64,000 nucleotides of DNA from Cystobacter fuscus DSM 2262 (lineage in GTDB: Bacteria > Myxococcota > Myxococcia > Myxococcales > Myxococcaceae): assembly GCF_000335475.2 (NCBI RefSeq), contig NZ_ANAH02000064.1:372001-436000 (forward strand), given 5' to 3'. The position numbers were made by a program, and so were the translations under genes. This document shows positions 26,473-33,916 of the stretch, piece by piece. Position 1 is the stretch's first letter. Every line of letters starts with the position of its first letter. The notes beneath the pieces were generated by a model. The model worked only from the letters and a program-made list of their open reading frames with translations. It did not search any database and had not been told where the DNA came from.

Positions 26473-28776
26473 ATGTTCTCACGTCTCGTATTGCTGGTGG
26501 GCCTGATGGCCTGCATGGGCGTTGGCTGTCGTAACGAGGGAGAGGGAGGGGTGAAGCTCACCATCTCCTTTCCGAACTTCAAACCCGGCTGCATCCGGGT
26601 GACCGTCAAGGATAAGCAAGGCGTGGGCGGGGAGCGCACGTCGGAAATCCAGCACGCGCTCGCGGGGAAGAAGCGTGGCGAGCAGGTGAAGGTGGCGGTG
26701 CTCCCCGCGAAGGAGGGGTGGGGGCCGACGATCACCATCACCGCGGAGGCGTTCGAACAGCAGTGCTCGGACAGGCCCGTGTTCACCACGTCGGATTCCA
26801 TCAACGTGGGCCAGGGCTACTCCTCGATGGCGCTGACACTCGTGGCGGATGACGCGGACGAGGACGGGTATGTCTCCAAGGTCACTGGCGGAACCGATTG
26901 CAATGACGACGAGGCCGCGGTGCACCCCGGACAGATGGAGCTGTGCAATACCCGGGATGACAACTGCGATGGCAAGTTGAACGAGGGCTTCGAGAAGGTC
27001 GGCGAGCAGTGTGGCACGGGGCCCGTATGCCAGACCTGGGCCTGCGACCCTCAGGGCGCGATGAGCTGCCAGGGGGTCATCCCCCAGTGGTACCGCGACC
27101 AGGATGGGGACGGTGAAGGCGATCCTCAACAGGGTCTGAGCCAGTGCTCCCACCCGGCGGGCTACGTGAACAACAGCTTCGATTGTGACGATACCCGCAA
27201 GGAGCGCTACCGAGCCGCTGTCGAGCTGTGCAATGGGGTGAACGACAATTGTGATGGACTCATCGATGAGGGATTCAACACGGGGTCATCCTGCGTGGGC
27301 GAACTCGGATGTGGAGGCACGGTTGCATGTGCCACGACTACCCAGGCCGAGTGCAAGGTCGTGACGAGCACCTGGTACCCGGACGGGGACCAGGATGGCC
27401 ATGGCGCAACAGGCGCGGCGACGAAGGTCTGCGGCTCCACTGCGCCCAATGGCTACGTCGCCAGCTCGGATGACTGCGATGACACGAAGAACAACGTCTT
27501 CACTGGCGCCTCGGAACTCTGCGACACGCTGGACAACAACTGCAACAACCAGAAGGATGAAGGCTTCGATGTAGGCGCAACGTGCGACGCGGGCTATGCG
27601 TGCACGGGCACGAAGCAGTGTTCGAGTGATGGAAAAAGCAGTCTGTGCAAACCCACGACGCCGCCCACGCAGTACTACGCGGACACTGACCTCGATCAAT
27701 ACGGTGAAAACAACTCGGTCATCCAGACGTGCGGCACGCCAGGTGCCGGATACGTTACCCAAGGTGGGGACTGCAACGACGGCAACCGGTTCACCCACCC
27801 TAATGCGGCCGAGGTGTGCGATCTGGAGGACAACGATTGCGACACCGAGAAGGATGAAGGGGACGTGTGTCCTGCGACTCCAGCTTGGACGAATTATCCC
27901 TCGTCAGGTTTGGAGACCTGGTATTCCGTGGCGCTCTATGGAAATGGAGGCGTGTGGGTCGCTGGCGGTGACAATTTCCATCAGCGCAAACCTGGAGAGG
28001 CGAGCTTCCAGGACCTCAGCACCTGCACGGCAGGGGCGAGCGTGTACAGCGTTGCCGCGAATCCGGGCTCAGGGGACGCCCTGCTCGGAGGGAACGACGG
28101 GTTCATGGCGCGGTACGACCCGAGCAACATGCAGTGTGTAGACCCCGGGAAGAAGTCCGTAGATGCGCACATCAAGGGTGTCACCGCCATCCCCGTTGGA
28201 AACGACATCGAAGCCCATTTCGTGGGATTCAACACGTATGGCCCAGACAAAGGACGTGCGTTCCGGATGCTCATGCCCCAAGGCACCAGCTACAACACCC
28301 AGTCTATGTACGAGGAACTGACGGACGTGCATGGCCTCTCACAAGACACGCTGTTCGCCGTCGGTGGGGCAAACACGTCCAGTATCTACCGGTTCGACAA
28401 AACCTCGGGGAACTGGAGTCCAGAGACCATTCCCAGCGCAGCAGGCAGCCTCCTGGGTGTCTGGGTCGTGAATCCCAAGCTGGCCTATGCCGTGGGCAAC
28501 AATGGAACCATGTTCAGTTGGAATGGTTCCAACTGGAGCAAGTTCTTGCCCGCTCCGCCGGGTGAACATCTCAGCTCGGTAGTGGCCTTTGGGAGCCGTT
28601 CCATCTACATCTCCACGCTGCTCGGAAGGGTCTACCGTTACAACGGCAGTGCGTGGATGAAGGCGTTCGATCTCGGCTCGGCAACACCCGGTCAGTTCCG
28701 AGACATCGCGGCGAACAATCCGGGGGACATCTGGGTCGTGGGCGATAAAGGCAAGCGCTACCACTGGCCCCAGTGA
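26473..28776 (+). CDS. Lipoprotein with MopE-type metal-binding repeats and a propeller-like C-terminus
   Basis: A 767-residue lipoprotein (signal ending MACMGVGC, Cys19). Residues about 25-125 form a beta-rich domain. From about 135 to 470 there are four Cys/Asp-rich repeats of the putative metal-binding type found in MopE: ELCNTRDDNCDGKLNEGF, ELCNGVNDNCDGLIDEGF, ELCDTLDNNCNNQKDEGF and EVCDLEDNDCDTEKDEGD. The motif degrades towards the last copy. Residues 475-767 contain repeated VWVAGG / LFAVGG / LAYAVGNNG strands typical of a beta-propeller. It probably sits on the outer surface and binds Ca or Cu ions; binding is inferred from the repeat only. Starts 36 bp after the LysR gene but need not be co-transcribed. 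Confidence 0.85.
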   Translation: MFSRLVLLVGLMACMGVGCRNEGEGGVKLTISFPNFKPGCIRVTVKDKQGVGGERTSEIQHALAGKKRGEQVKVAVLPAKEGWGPTITITAEAFEQQCSDRPVFTTSDSINVGQGYSSMALTLVADDADEDGYVSKVTGGTDCNDDEAAVHPGQMELCNTRDDNCDGKLNEGFEKVGEQCGTGPVCQTWACDPQGAMSCQGVIPQWYRDQDGDGEGDPQQGLSQCSHPAGYVNNSFDCDDTRKERYRAAVELCNGVNDNCDGLIDEGFNTGSSCVGELGCGGTVACATTTQAECKVVTSTWYPDGDQDGHGATGAATKVCGSTAPNGYVASSDDCDDTKNNVFTGASELCDTLDNNCNNQKDEGFDVGATCDAGYACTGTKQCSSDGKSSLCKPTTPPTQYYADTDLDQYGENNSVIQTCGTPGAGYVTQGGDCNDGNRFTHPNAAEVCDLEDNDCDTEKDEGDVCPATPAWTNYPSSGLETWYSVALYGNGGVWVAGGDNFHQRKPGEASFQDLSTCTAGASVYSVAANPGSGDALLGGNDGFMARYDPSNMQCVDPGKKSVDAHIKGVTAIPVGNDIEAHFVGFNTYGPDKGRAFRMLMPQGTSYNTQSMYEELTDVHGLSQDTLFAVGGANTSSIYRFDKTSGNWSPETIPSAAGSLLGVWVVNPKLAYAVGNNGTMFSWNGSNWSKFLPAPPGEHLSSVVAFGSRSIYISTLLGRVYRYNGSAWMKAFDLGSATPGQFRDIAANNPGDIWVVGDKGKRYHWPQ

Positions 28777-28948
28777 GCCCCGTTGGGGACAGGACAGCGC
28801 AGCACATCGCCTCCAGGGCGGGCGGACGAGCGGGCGGTGCCCTGGGTGAAGGCTCAGGGTGTGGGGCGGAGTAGCCCCTCGGCGAGGGAATGCCTAGTTC
28901 ATCAGGACGGCTCCGAGAGGTCTTCGCAATCCACATGGGGAGGGACCG

Positions 28949-29536
28949 ATGAGGCACTGGATGCGGGTGGGCTGCATGGTGTTGAGCGCGAGCGCGATGG
29001 CGTGTGCGAGTCAGTTGGCCCGTTCACCCGCGCCCACGAGCGCGGACGAGGCCGCTCCCGTCGCGGTGAGCGTCGGCGGCGGTGGCAGTGCCACTGTGGA
29101 CACGGGGCAGTTCCCCTCGGAGGAGAACACCGTGGCGGAGCCCGCCGGGGCGAAGCACGAACTCTACGAGCAGGTGGCCCGGGAGCTGAACATCGAGCGC
29201 GAGCAGCCCAAGAGCCTGGACGAGGGCGTGGGCGGCTCGGGCGGCTCGGCGGAGGAGAAGCACCTGTGCGCCAACGCGCTGAACTCCCCCGAGCAGGTCA
29301 TGGTGGTCTCCGGCATCATCAACTTCCGCTCCAACGGGCTGGTGGTGGTCGACGTGCCGGGCAAGGGGCCCGTGAAGCTGCGCACGGATGAGGTCACCTG
29401 CACCGTGCAGGCGGGCAAGGCCCTGCCTCCCGAGGCCCTGAGCGAGGGCACCGAGGCCCGCGTGGCCTACGTGGAGGACGCGGGCGAGCCCACGGCGCGG
29501 GTGATTCGCGCGGAGCCCATGCGCTTCCTGCGTTAG
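28949..29536 (+). CDS. Hypothetical lipoprotein
   Basis: A 195-residue protein with GGGGAGG upstream of its ATG and a lipoprotein-like signal (MRHWMRVGCMVLSASAMAC). The middle is low-complexity (Gly/Ser and Glu rich). The C-terminal 85 residues, from HLCANALNSPEQVMVVSGII to the end, look like a small OB-like beta-barrel (NGLVVVDVPGKGPVKLRTDE, then EGTEARVAYVED), a type often seen in myxobacterial lipoproteins. Family not recognised. The 172 bp before it show no feature. A hairpin starts at its stop codon. Confidence 0.8.
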   Translation: MRHWMRVGCMVLSASAMACASQLARSPAPTSADEAAPVAVSVGGGGSATVDTGQFPSEENTVAEPAGAKHELYEQVARELNIEREQPKSLDEGVGGSGGSAEEKHLCANALNSPEQVMVVSGIINFRSNGLVVVDVPGKGPVKLRTDEVTCTVQAGKALPPEALSEGTEARVAYVEDAGEPTARVIRAEPMRFLR

Positions 29537-29554
29537 CCCACGCCTCGCGTGGGC
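29536..29554. terminator. Hairpin between convergent genes
   Basis: GCCCACGC-CTC-GCGTGGGC is a perfect 8-bp stem with a 3-base loop starting at the last base of the upstream stop codon. There is no T-tract on either side, so termination is plausible but not certain. Confidence 0.4.
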
Positions 29555-29567
29555 CCGCTTCCCGGGC

Positions 29568-29855
29568 TCACGTCAGGGCGTCGACGACATACCAGAGCAG
29601 GGCCGTCCCGAGGCTGAAGGAGACGACGGGGGCCACCCCTCCCGAGGCGGAGAACACCCCCGCGTCCCAGGACAGCAGAGAGAACGCGGCCGTCACTCCC
29701 CAGGTGGTGACCAGGGCGAGCAGGCGTCTCACGGGCCGCTCGCGCCGGGGCAGGCGCTGGAGCACCCGGTGCTGGAAACCGCCATCGGACAACTCGGACG
29801 GAGGCCGCCGCTGGATCATCGATTGGATCCAGGCCTCGTCATCATGGCCGTTCAT
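29568..29855 (-). CDS. Small membrane protein, candidate anti-sigma factor
   Basis: A 95-residue protein whose ATG overlaps the stop of the ECF sigma gene (ATGA), so it is translated with it. The first 40 residues are charged and soluble (WIQSMIQRRPPSELSDGGF, then LQRLPRRERPVRR); two hydrophobic segments follow (LLALVTTWGVTAAFSLL and VVSFSLGTALLWYVV). Position and layout fit an anti-sigma factor, but it lacks the His-x3-Cys-x2-Cys zinc motif and is shorter than usual, so this role is inference from context alone. Confidence 0.7.
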   Translation of the reverse strand: MNGHDDEAWIQSMIQRRPPSELSDGGFQHRVLQRLPRRERPVRRLLALVTTWGVTAAFSLLSWDAGVFSASGGVAPVVSFSLGTALLWYVVDALT

Positions 29856-30403
29856 GGGTTCTCCTCGAAGCGTCGGCGCAGCTTCTCCTTCGCGCGCGCG
29901 ACGTGGGTCTTGAGCGTGCCCAGCGGGCAGTCGAGGACGACCGCCGCCTCCTCGTGGGTCAGCTCGTTGGCGTAGGTGAGCACGAGCGCGGCCCGCTCGC
30001 GTGGCTTGAGCGTGGAGAGCGCCCGCTCCAGATCGTAGCGATCCATGAGCGCGTCCGGCAGGTGGACCGCGGAGGGGAGTTCCTCCTCCACCGTGGGCAG
30101 CGCCAGGGGCTCGTTCCGGCTGCTTCGATCGTGGCTGAAGTACGCGTTGCAGGCGATGCGGTAGAGCCAGGAGGAGAACTTCGCCCCGCCCCGGTAGCCG
30201 CGCAGCCCCCGGTAGGCCCGCAGGAAGGTCTCCTGCGCCAGATCATCCGCCTGCGCCACGTCTCCCCCGGTCAGCCGCCGTAGCAGGCCGCGCACCGCGG
30301 ACTGGTGCCGCGCCACCAGCTCGCCAAAGGCGCTCCGGTCATCCCGCGTGAGCACGCGCGTGATGAGCTCGGAATCCGAAGGGGTTTCAGGAGGCGAGGA
30401 CAT
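29852..30403 (-). CDS. ECF (extracytoplasmic function) RNA polymerase sigma factor
   Basis: A 183-residue sigma-70 family protein. Region 2 is clear: FGELVARHQSAVRGLLRRL, then ADDLAQETFLRAYRGL and FSSWLYRIACNAYFSH. Region 4 has LERALSTLKPRERAALVLTY and the helix-turn-helix LTHEEAAVVLDCPLGTLKTH. It would direct polymerase to a small regulon, often cell-envelope stress. It is second in a three-gene operon: a DUF6249-like membrane protein ends 12 bp before its start, and the small membrane protein overlaps its stop. Self-regulation is likely but no autogenous promoter was identified. Confidence 0.93.
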   Translation of the reverse strand: MSSPPETPSDSELITRVLTRDDRSAFGELVARHQSAVRGLLRRLTGGDVAQADDLAQETFLRAYRGLRGYRGGAKFSSWLYRIACNAYFSHDRSSRNEPLALPTVEEELPSAVHLPDALMDRYDLERALSTLKPRERAALVLTYANELTHEEAAVVLDCPLGTLKTHVARAKEKLRRRFEENP

Positions 30404-30415
30404 GGCTCTCGGCGG

Positions 30416-31120
30416 CTACAGCGGGGACTCGGGCGAGAGGTGCGTCGCGAGCGGACTCCGGCCCTGCTGCAGGCGCCAGACGAGCAGATGTCCCAGGCCG
30501 AGGAAGAAGAGCGTCACCCCCACGCCCCAGGCGCCCTCCGAGTCGGGAAGGGCGGCCAGGAAGATCGTCAGCCCCACGCCCGTCGTGGACAGGATGATGC
30601 CCCGCCGCAGATCCGAGGGCTTCTTGGGCGCGGGCGCGAGCAGCCCAGGAGGAATCTCCGCCCCCTTCTCCACCATCATGCGCACCGTCTGGTGGAGCTG
30701 GTGGTGCTTGCGGTTGCGGGCCAGCAGCCACGCGAGGAACCCCATCAGCACGCAGCTGAAGAGGGAGATGCAGATGATGACGGGGGCGATGTCGGGCTCG
30801 CTCTCGCGCGCCCGCCGCTCGCGCTCCTTGAGGAGCTCGAAGAGCTGATTGGAATCGAGTCGGCCCTCGGGGTCGATCCGCTGGGCCTCGGACTCCAACC
30901 GCTGGATGTCCGCCTCCAGCGCCTGACGTTGGGCCTCGAGGGCGCTCCGGCGCTCCTCCAGCGCCTGCCGCTGGGCCTCGAGCCGAGGAGACCGCGGCAC
31001 GGCGGGAGGAGGGGTGGCGACGGGCGCTTCGGATGCTTCAGGCGCCTCGGGGGCGGGTGTGGACTGGGCCCAGGCGGGGAGGGTGGCCAGGAGGCACAGG
31101 GTGAGCAGCTGGGATTTCAT
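30416..31120 (-). CDS. DUF6249-like membrane protein with coiled coil
   Basis: A 234-residue protein with a cleavable signal (MKSQLLTLCLLATLPAWAQ). After a Pro/Ala-rich spacer comes a predicted coiled coil (LEAQRQALEERRSALEAQRQ and on to about residue 85), then a membrane segment (VIICISLFSCVLMGFLAWLL), the stretch HQLHQTVRMMVEKGAEIPP and two more hydrophobic helices. The HQTVRMMVEKG-IPP block followed by RRGIILSTTGVGLTIFLA is what I recall of the DUF6249 family, which often accompanies ECF sigma genes. Here it is the first gene of the sigma operon and may form part of an envelope-stress sensor. Function unproven. Confidence 0.78.
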   Translation of the reverse strand: MKSQLLTLCLLATLPAWAQSTPAPEAPEASEAPVATPPPAVPRSPRLEAQRQALEERRSALEAQRQALEADIQRLESEAQRIDPEGRLDSNQLFELLKERERRARESEPDIAPVIICISLFSCVLMGFLAWLLARNRKHHQLHQTVRMMVEKGAEIPPGLLAPAPKKPSDLRRGIILSTTGVGLTIFLAALPDSEGAWGVGVTLFFLGLGHLLVWRLQQGRSPLATHLSPESPL

Positions 31121-31229
31121 GAGGGCGTCCTCTCGTCGGTTTTATCGACGGGAGGACTCCCGGACCTGGTTTCTTGGATTCAACCCCGGATTTTTTCGCG
31201 TCCGGCACCTCGCGGGGCCGTGGCACGGA

Positions 31230-32372
31230 TCACTCGCAGGTGTACTGGAGGATCCGCACGCCTTCCTGGGTGCGGTGCATGTAGAGGAGGAGGCCATCCT
31301 CGCGCACGGCCAGATCGCGCACGCTCTCCTCGGCCATGGTGTTGGGGGGCAGCGAGAGCGTCTTGAGCACCTCGCCCATCGGGCTCAAACACAGCACCTG
31401 GACGCTCTGATCGGCCCACGTGCCGCCCTGGCCCGTGGCTGGATCAATGGGCAGCTCGCGCCCGACATGGGCGGCGACATAGATGCGGCCCGTCAGATCA
31501 CTGTCCAGCAGGCCGAGGTAGAGCAGCGGAGTGGGGAGCGTGTACTCGCGCATGAACTTCATCTGGCCACTCGCGCGATCCACGGCGCGCACCCAGAACC
31601 GCCCCGCTGGCATCTGGATCACCGCCATGGACAGCAGCGACTGACCGTCCCGGCTGGGACGGCCGTCCAGCAGGGGCCGCTCCGGATCCGCCATGCCCGC
31701 GGCGTCGCCCACGCGTACGGCCATTCCCTCGCCCCGCTCGACGTAGACACCGCTCGTGTCGGCGAACATTCCCACGGCCTGGCCGCCCCGCTCGAGATTC
31801 TTGCCGACGATGGGGAGCTCGCCGAGCAACTCCCCGTTGGGAGCCATGACCGAGACGGAGTTGTCGCGCAGGTTGTCCATCACGAGCACGCTCCCCGTGG
31901 GTGACACCACCAGGTCGCGGGGCACCTGCTGCGACACGGCGAGGGGCTCCAGGAGCCGTCCGTCCTTGTCGAGGCGGGAGATGCGCCCGTTGACCTGATC
32001 CAGCACGTACACCGTGCCCTGGCGATCCACCGAAAGCGACATGGGGGCCTCGGGATTGGATTCCCGGGCGCTCAGACGGCCCAACTGCTCCCTGCCCGGG
32101 CCCCAGCTCGCGGTGAACAGGACGTTTCCCTCGGGGCTTGGCCGCCGGGAGGCGGGCTCCGCTACCGGCCCCGTCTTCGGCCCCGTCTCGGCCCTGGGAG
32201 CGTCCGCGGCGGGACCGTCCGGACGGGAGTCCGGTCCCCGTGCGGAGACCTTCGCCGTTGCGGGTGAGGCGTCTGGTGAGAACACCCCTCGCCCGAGAAG
32301 GGCAAGGCCCACCGCGAGCACGAGGAGCAACGCGGCGAGCAGGAGGCGTCTTCGAGGAGCGGCGGTCTTCAT
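31230..32372 (-). CDS. Membrane-anchored beta-propeller (NHL/SMP30-like) protein
   Basis: A 380-residue protein with an N-terminal membrane anchor (LLLAALLLVLAVGLALLGRG), a Pro/Ala-rich linker to about residue 80, and a propeller with repeated blades such as MSLSVDRQGTVYVLDQVNGR, LVVSPTGSVLVMDN, RIYVAAHV and DLAVREDGLLLYMH. No catalytic residues are evident. The gene follows the NlpC/P60 gene by 24 bp on the same strand, so it is likely the last gene of a three-gene operon with two cell-wall enzymes, and may hold them or sense wall fragments. This role is inferred from context. Confidence 0.75.
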   Translation of the reverse strand: MKTAAPRRRLLLAALLLVLAVGLALLGRGVFSPDASPATAKVSARGPDSRPDGPAADAPRAETGPKTGPVAEPASRRPSPEGNVLFTASWGPGREQLGRLSARESNPEAPMSLSVDRQGTVYVLDQVNGRISRLDKDGRLLEPLAVSQQVPRDLVVSPTGSVLVMDNLRDNSVSVMAPNGELLGELPIVGKNLERGGQAVGMFADTSGVYVERGEGMAVRVGDAAGMADPERPLLDGRPSRDGQSLLSMAVIQMPAGRFWVRAVDRASGQMKFMREYTLPTPLLYLGLLDSDLTGRIYVAAHVGRELPIDPATGQGGTWADQSVQVLCLSPMGEVLKTLSLPPNTMAEESVRDLAVREDGLLLYMHRTQEGVRILQYTCE

Positions 32373-32396
32373 GGCTGGACGAGTCGGTCCATCACC

Positions 32397-33233
32397 TCAG
32401 AGTTCCGCGTCGCGGCGGATGACCTTGTAGTCGTCGCTGCTGACCGCGCGGTAGTGGTGGATGCAACCCGCGGCACAGCCCGAGCACTCGATGATGTTTG
32501 GCCAACCGGCGCTGCTCACGCCCCTGCCGCGGATCATGATGTGGCCGCTCCCCCGGGTGACGAAGGCATCGGCGGGCGCGATGTTCGCCCGCTCGATGGT
32601 GCGCCAATGGTAGGACGCGCCGGAGAAGTCGCCGGTGCTGTACGGGTGGCCGTTCACACACGTGCCGGGCGCCGAGGCCGGGACGGCCCAGGCCTTGGCC
32701 ACCATGCCCGAGCAGTCCGCGCCCCCTTCACCCACGTGGGTGCAGCCGGGGCAGGAGCCATTGCAGTCCCCCCTGCCCAGGTCACATCCGAAGCGGCCGC
32801 CTCCCCACCAATACGAGTAGCCGACCGACCGGCGCGCCCGCTCCAGGATGTTCTCCTGCTGCTCATCCGTCAGCGCGGACGACGTCGCGACCAGCGCCAG
32901 CTCCAGGTGGTGCCCGTACGCCCAGCCCGTCCGGCCGAAGTACTCCACGCGGTAGTAGCCCTTGTCGGGGGTGGTCCGCTCCACCACGGTCACGGTGGCC
33001 CCCTGGGGAAGGACCATCAGGATCCGCGCGTCCGGCGCGGGCGCCTCGCGCAGGTTGATGGGAGCGCCCACTCCGAGCTCGGTGTGGAGCGCGACGGTGG
33101 TGGAACCATCGGGCCCCAGGCCTCGTAGCTCGGCGCTCTCATCCGAGCCCACCAGCGTCTGGCTCGCGACTCCTCCCGGCTCCCCTCCGCAGGCGGCCAT
33201 CAGGAGCAGGATCATGTATCGGGCGTGACGCAT
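32397..33233 (-). CDS. SH3b - NlpC/P60 cell-wall hydrolase lipoprotein
   Basis: A 278-residue lipoprotein (lipobox LMAAC, Cys15). Residues 45-115 are a bacterial SH3 domain (INLREAPAPDARILMVLPQG, then GYYRVEYFGRTGWAYGHHLE). Residues 120-278 are an NlpC/P60-like peptidase with Cys174 in GADCSGMV and His231 in GSGHIMI; a Cys-rich insert (FGCDLGRGDCNGSCPGC) precedes the catalytic Cys and is probably disulphide-linked. Such enzymes cut peptide stems of peptidoglycan, usually D-Glu to diaminopimelate bonds. It follows a lysozyme-like lipoprotein gene by 27 bp, so glycan and peptide cleaving activities may be made together. Confidence 0.85.
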   Translation of the reverse strand: MRHARYMILLLMAACGGEPGGVASQTLVGSDESAELRGLGPDGSTTVALHTELGVGAPINLREAPAPDARILMVLPQGATVTVVERTTPDKGYYRVEYFGRTGWAYGHHLELALVATSSALTDEQQENILERARRSVGYSYWWGGGRFGCDLGRGDCNGSCPGCTHVGEGGADCSGMVAKAWAVPASAPGTCVNGHPYSTGDFSGASYHWRTIERANIAPADAFVTRGSGHIMIRGRGVSSAGWPNIIECSGCAAGCIHHYRAVSSDDYKVIRRDAEL

Positions 33234-33260
33234 GTGTTCCCCTCGCTCGTTGAGACCGGT

Positions 33261-33725
33261 TCAGAGGCAGGCGCTCCAGGGCGAGAAACCCCGGTCCTGC
33301 CACATATGGAAGGCCGCCTTGACCTGAGCGGGCGCGCACCAGGTGAACCCGTACTTCTCCCGTTCGGCCGCGCCCATCTGGAAGAGCCCCTTGTACTCGC
33401 TGGACTGCTGGTAGTGCGCCCGAGTCCCTCCGCCGGACGCACAGCAGTTCGCCCAGTACCCGCTCTCACAGCGGGCGATCCTGAGCGCGGTGTCCCCGCG
33501 CGCCCCGTCCCCGAACCACTTGCGGATCTCCCGCACCACGGCGGGCCCATCCGGACCGTTGCCGTAGGCGTCCCCCTGCGGTCCGTCACAGCTGATGAGC
33601 TCCTCCTCCTGCACCGCCAGTCCCTCCGTCGAGCCCTCCGTCGAGCCCTCTTCGTCCGTGGGCCCGCAGCCGGTGAGGGCCAGGGCCGCGTGGATCGTCA
33701 CGCCAATGAGCAGGTGCCGGTACAT
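33261..33725 (-). CDS. Lysozyme/transglycosylase-like lipoprotein
   Basis: A 154-residue lipoprotein (MYRHLLIGVTIHAALALTGC, Cys20). The mature part has a lysozyme-like core: IARCESGYWANC with candidate catalytic Glu87, then EYKGLFQMGAAEREKYGF and AAFHMWQDRGFSPWSACL. The E-S-G-Y, GLFQ and terminal F-x-x-W pattern matches SLT/resuscitation-factor-type lysozyme folds. Four Cys suggest disulphides. It should cleave the glycan strand of peptidoglycan in the periplasm or of prey cells. First gene of the likely operon with NlpC/P60 and propeller proteins; an AT-rich promoter candidate lies about 60 bp upstream. Confidence 0.8.
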   Translation of the reverse strand: MYRHLLIGVTIHAALALTGCGPTDEEGSTEGSTEGLAVQEEELISCDGPQGDAYGNGPDGPAVVREIRKWFGDGARGDTALRIARCESGYWANCCASGGGTRAHYQQSSEYKGLFQMGAAEREKYGFTWCAPAQVKAAFHMWQDRGFSPWSACL

Positions 33726-33785
33726 GGGGGCGTTCTCCTGAGGAGCTTGGAAGGCCCGCGCGCGGGCCCCTCGAATGTGGAAAAC

Positions 33786-33814
33786 ACTGTATTCAATAAA
33801 TAATCATAAAACAA
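33786..33814 (-). promoter_or_regulatory. Candidate promoter for the lysozyme-like operon
   Basis: On the complement, TTGTTT (33814-33809) and TACAGT (33791-33786) are separated by 17 bases inside an AT-rich island (33779-33820), about 60 bp before the ATG at 33725. The -10 matches four of six consensus bases. The same island lies upstream of the rightward gene at 33917. Confidence 0.3.
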
Positions 33815-33916
33815 GAAAAGCTTGCCGTTCCTTGGGTATCCTTCCTTTCGACGAGGCCCTGGTGCCGGGGCGTCGCGCGGCGTGCCCGGCAGCCCGGGCG
33901 CGGGAGGAGAATCGTG

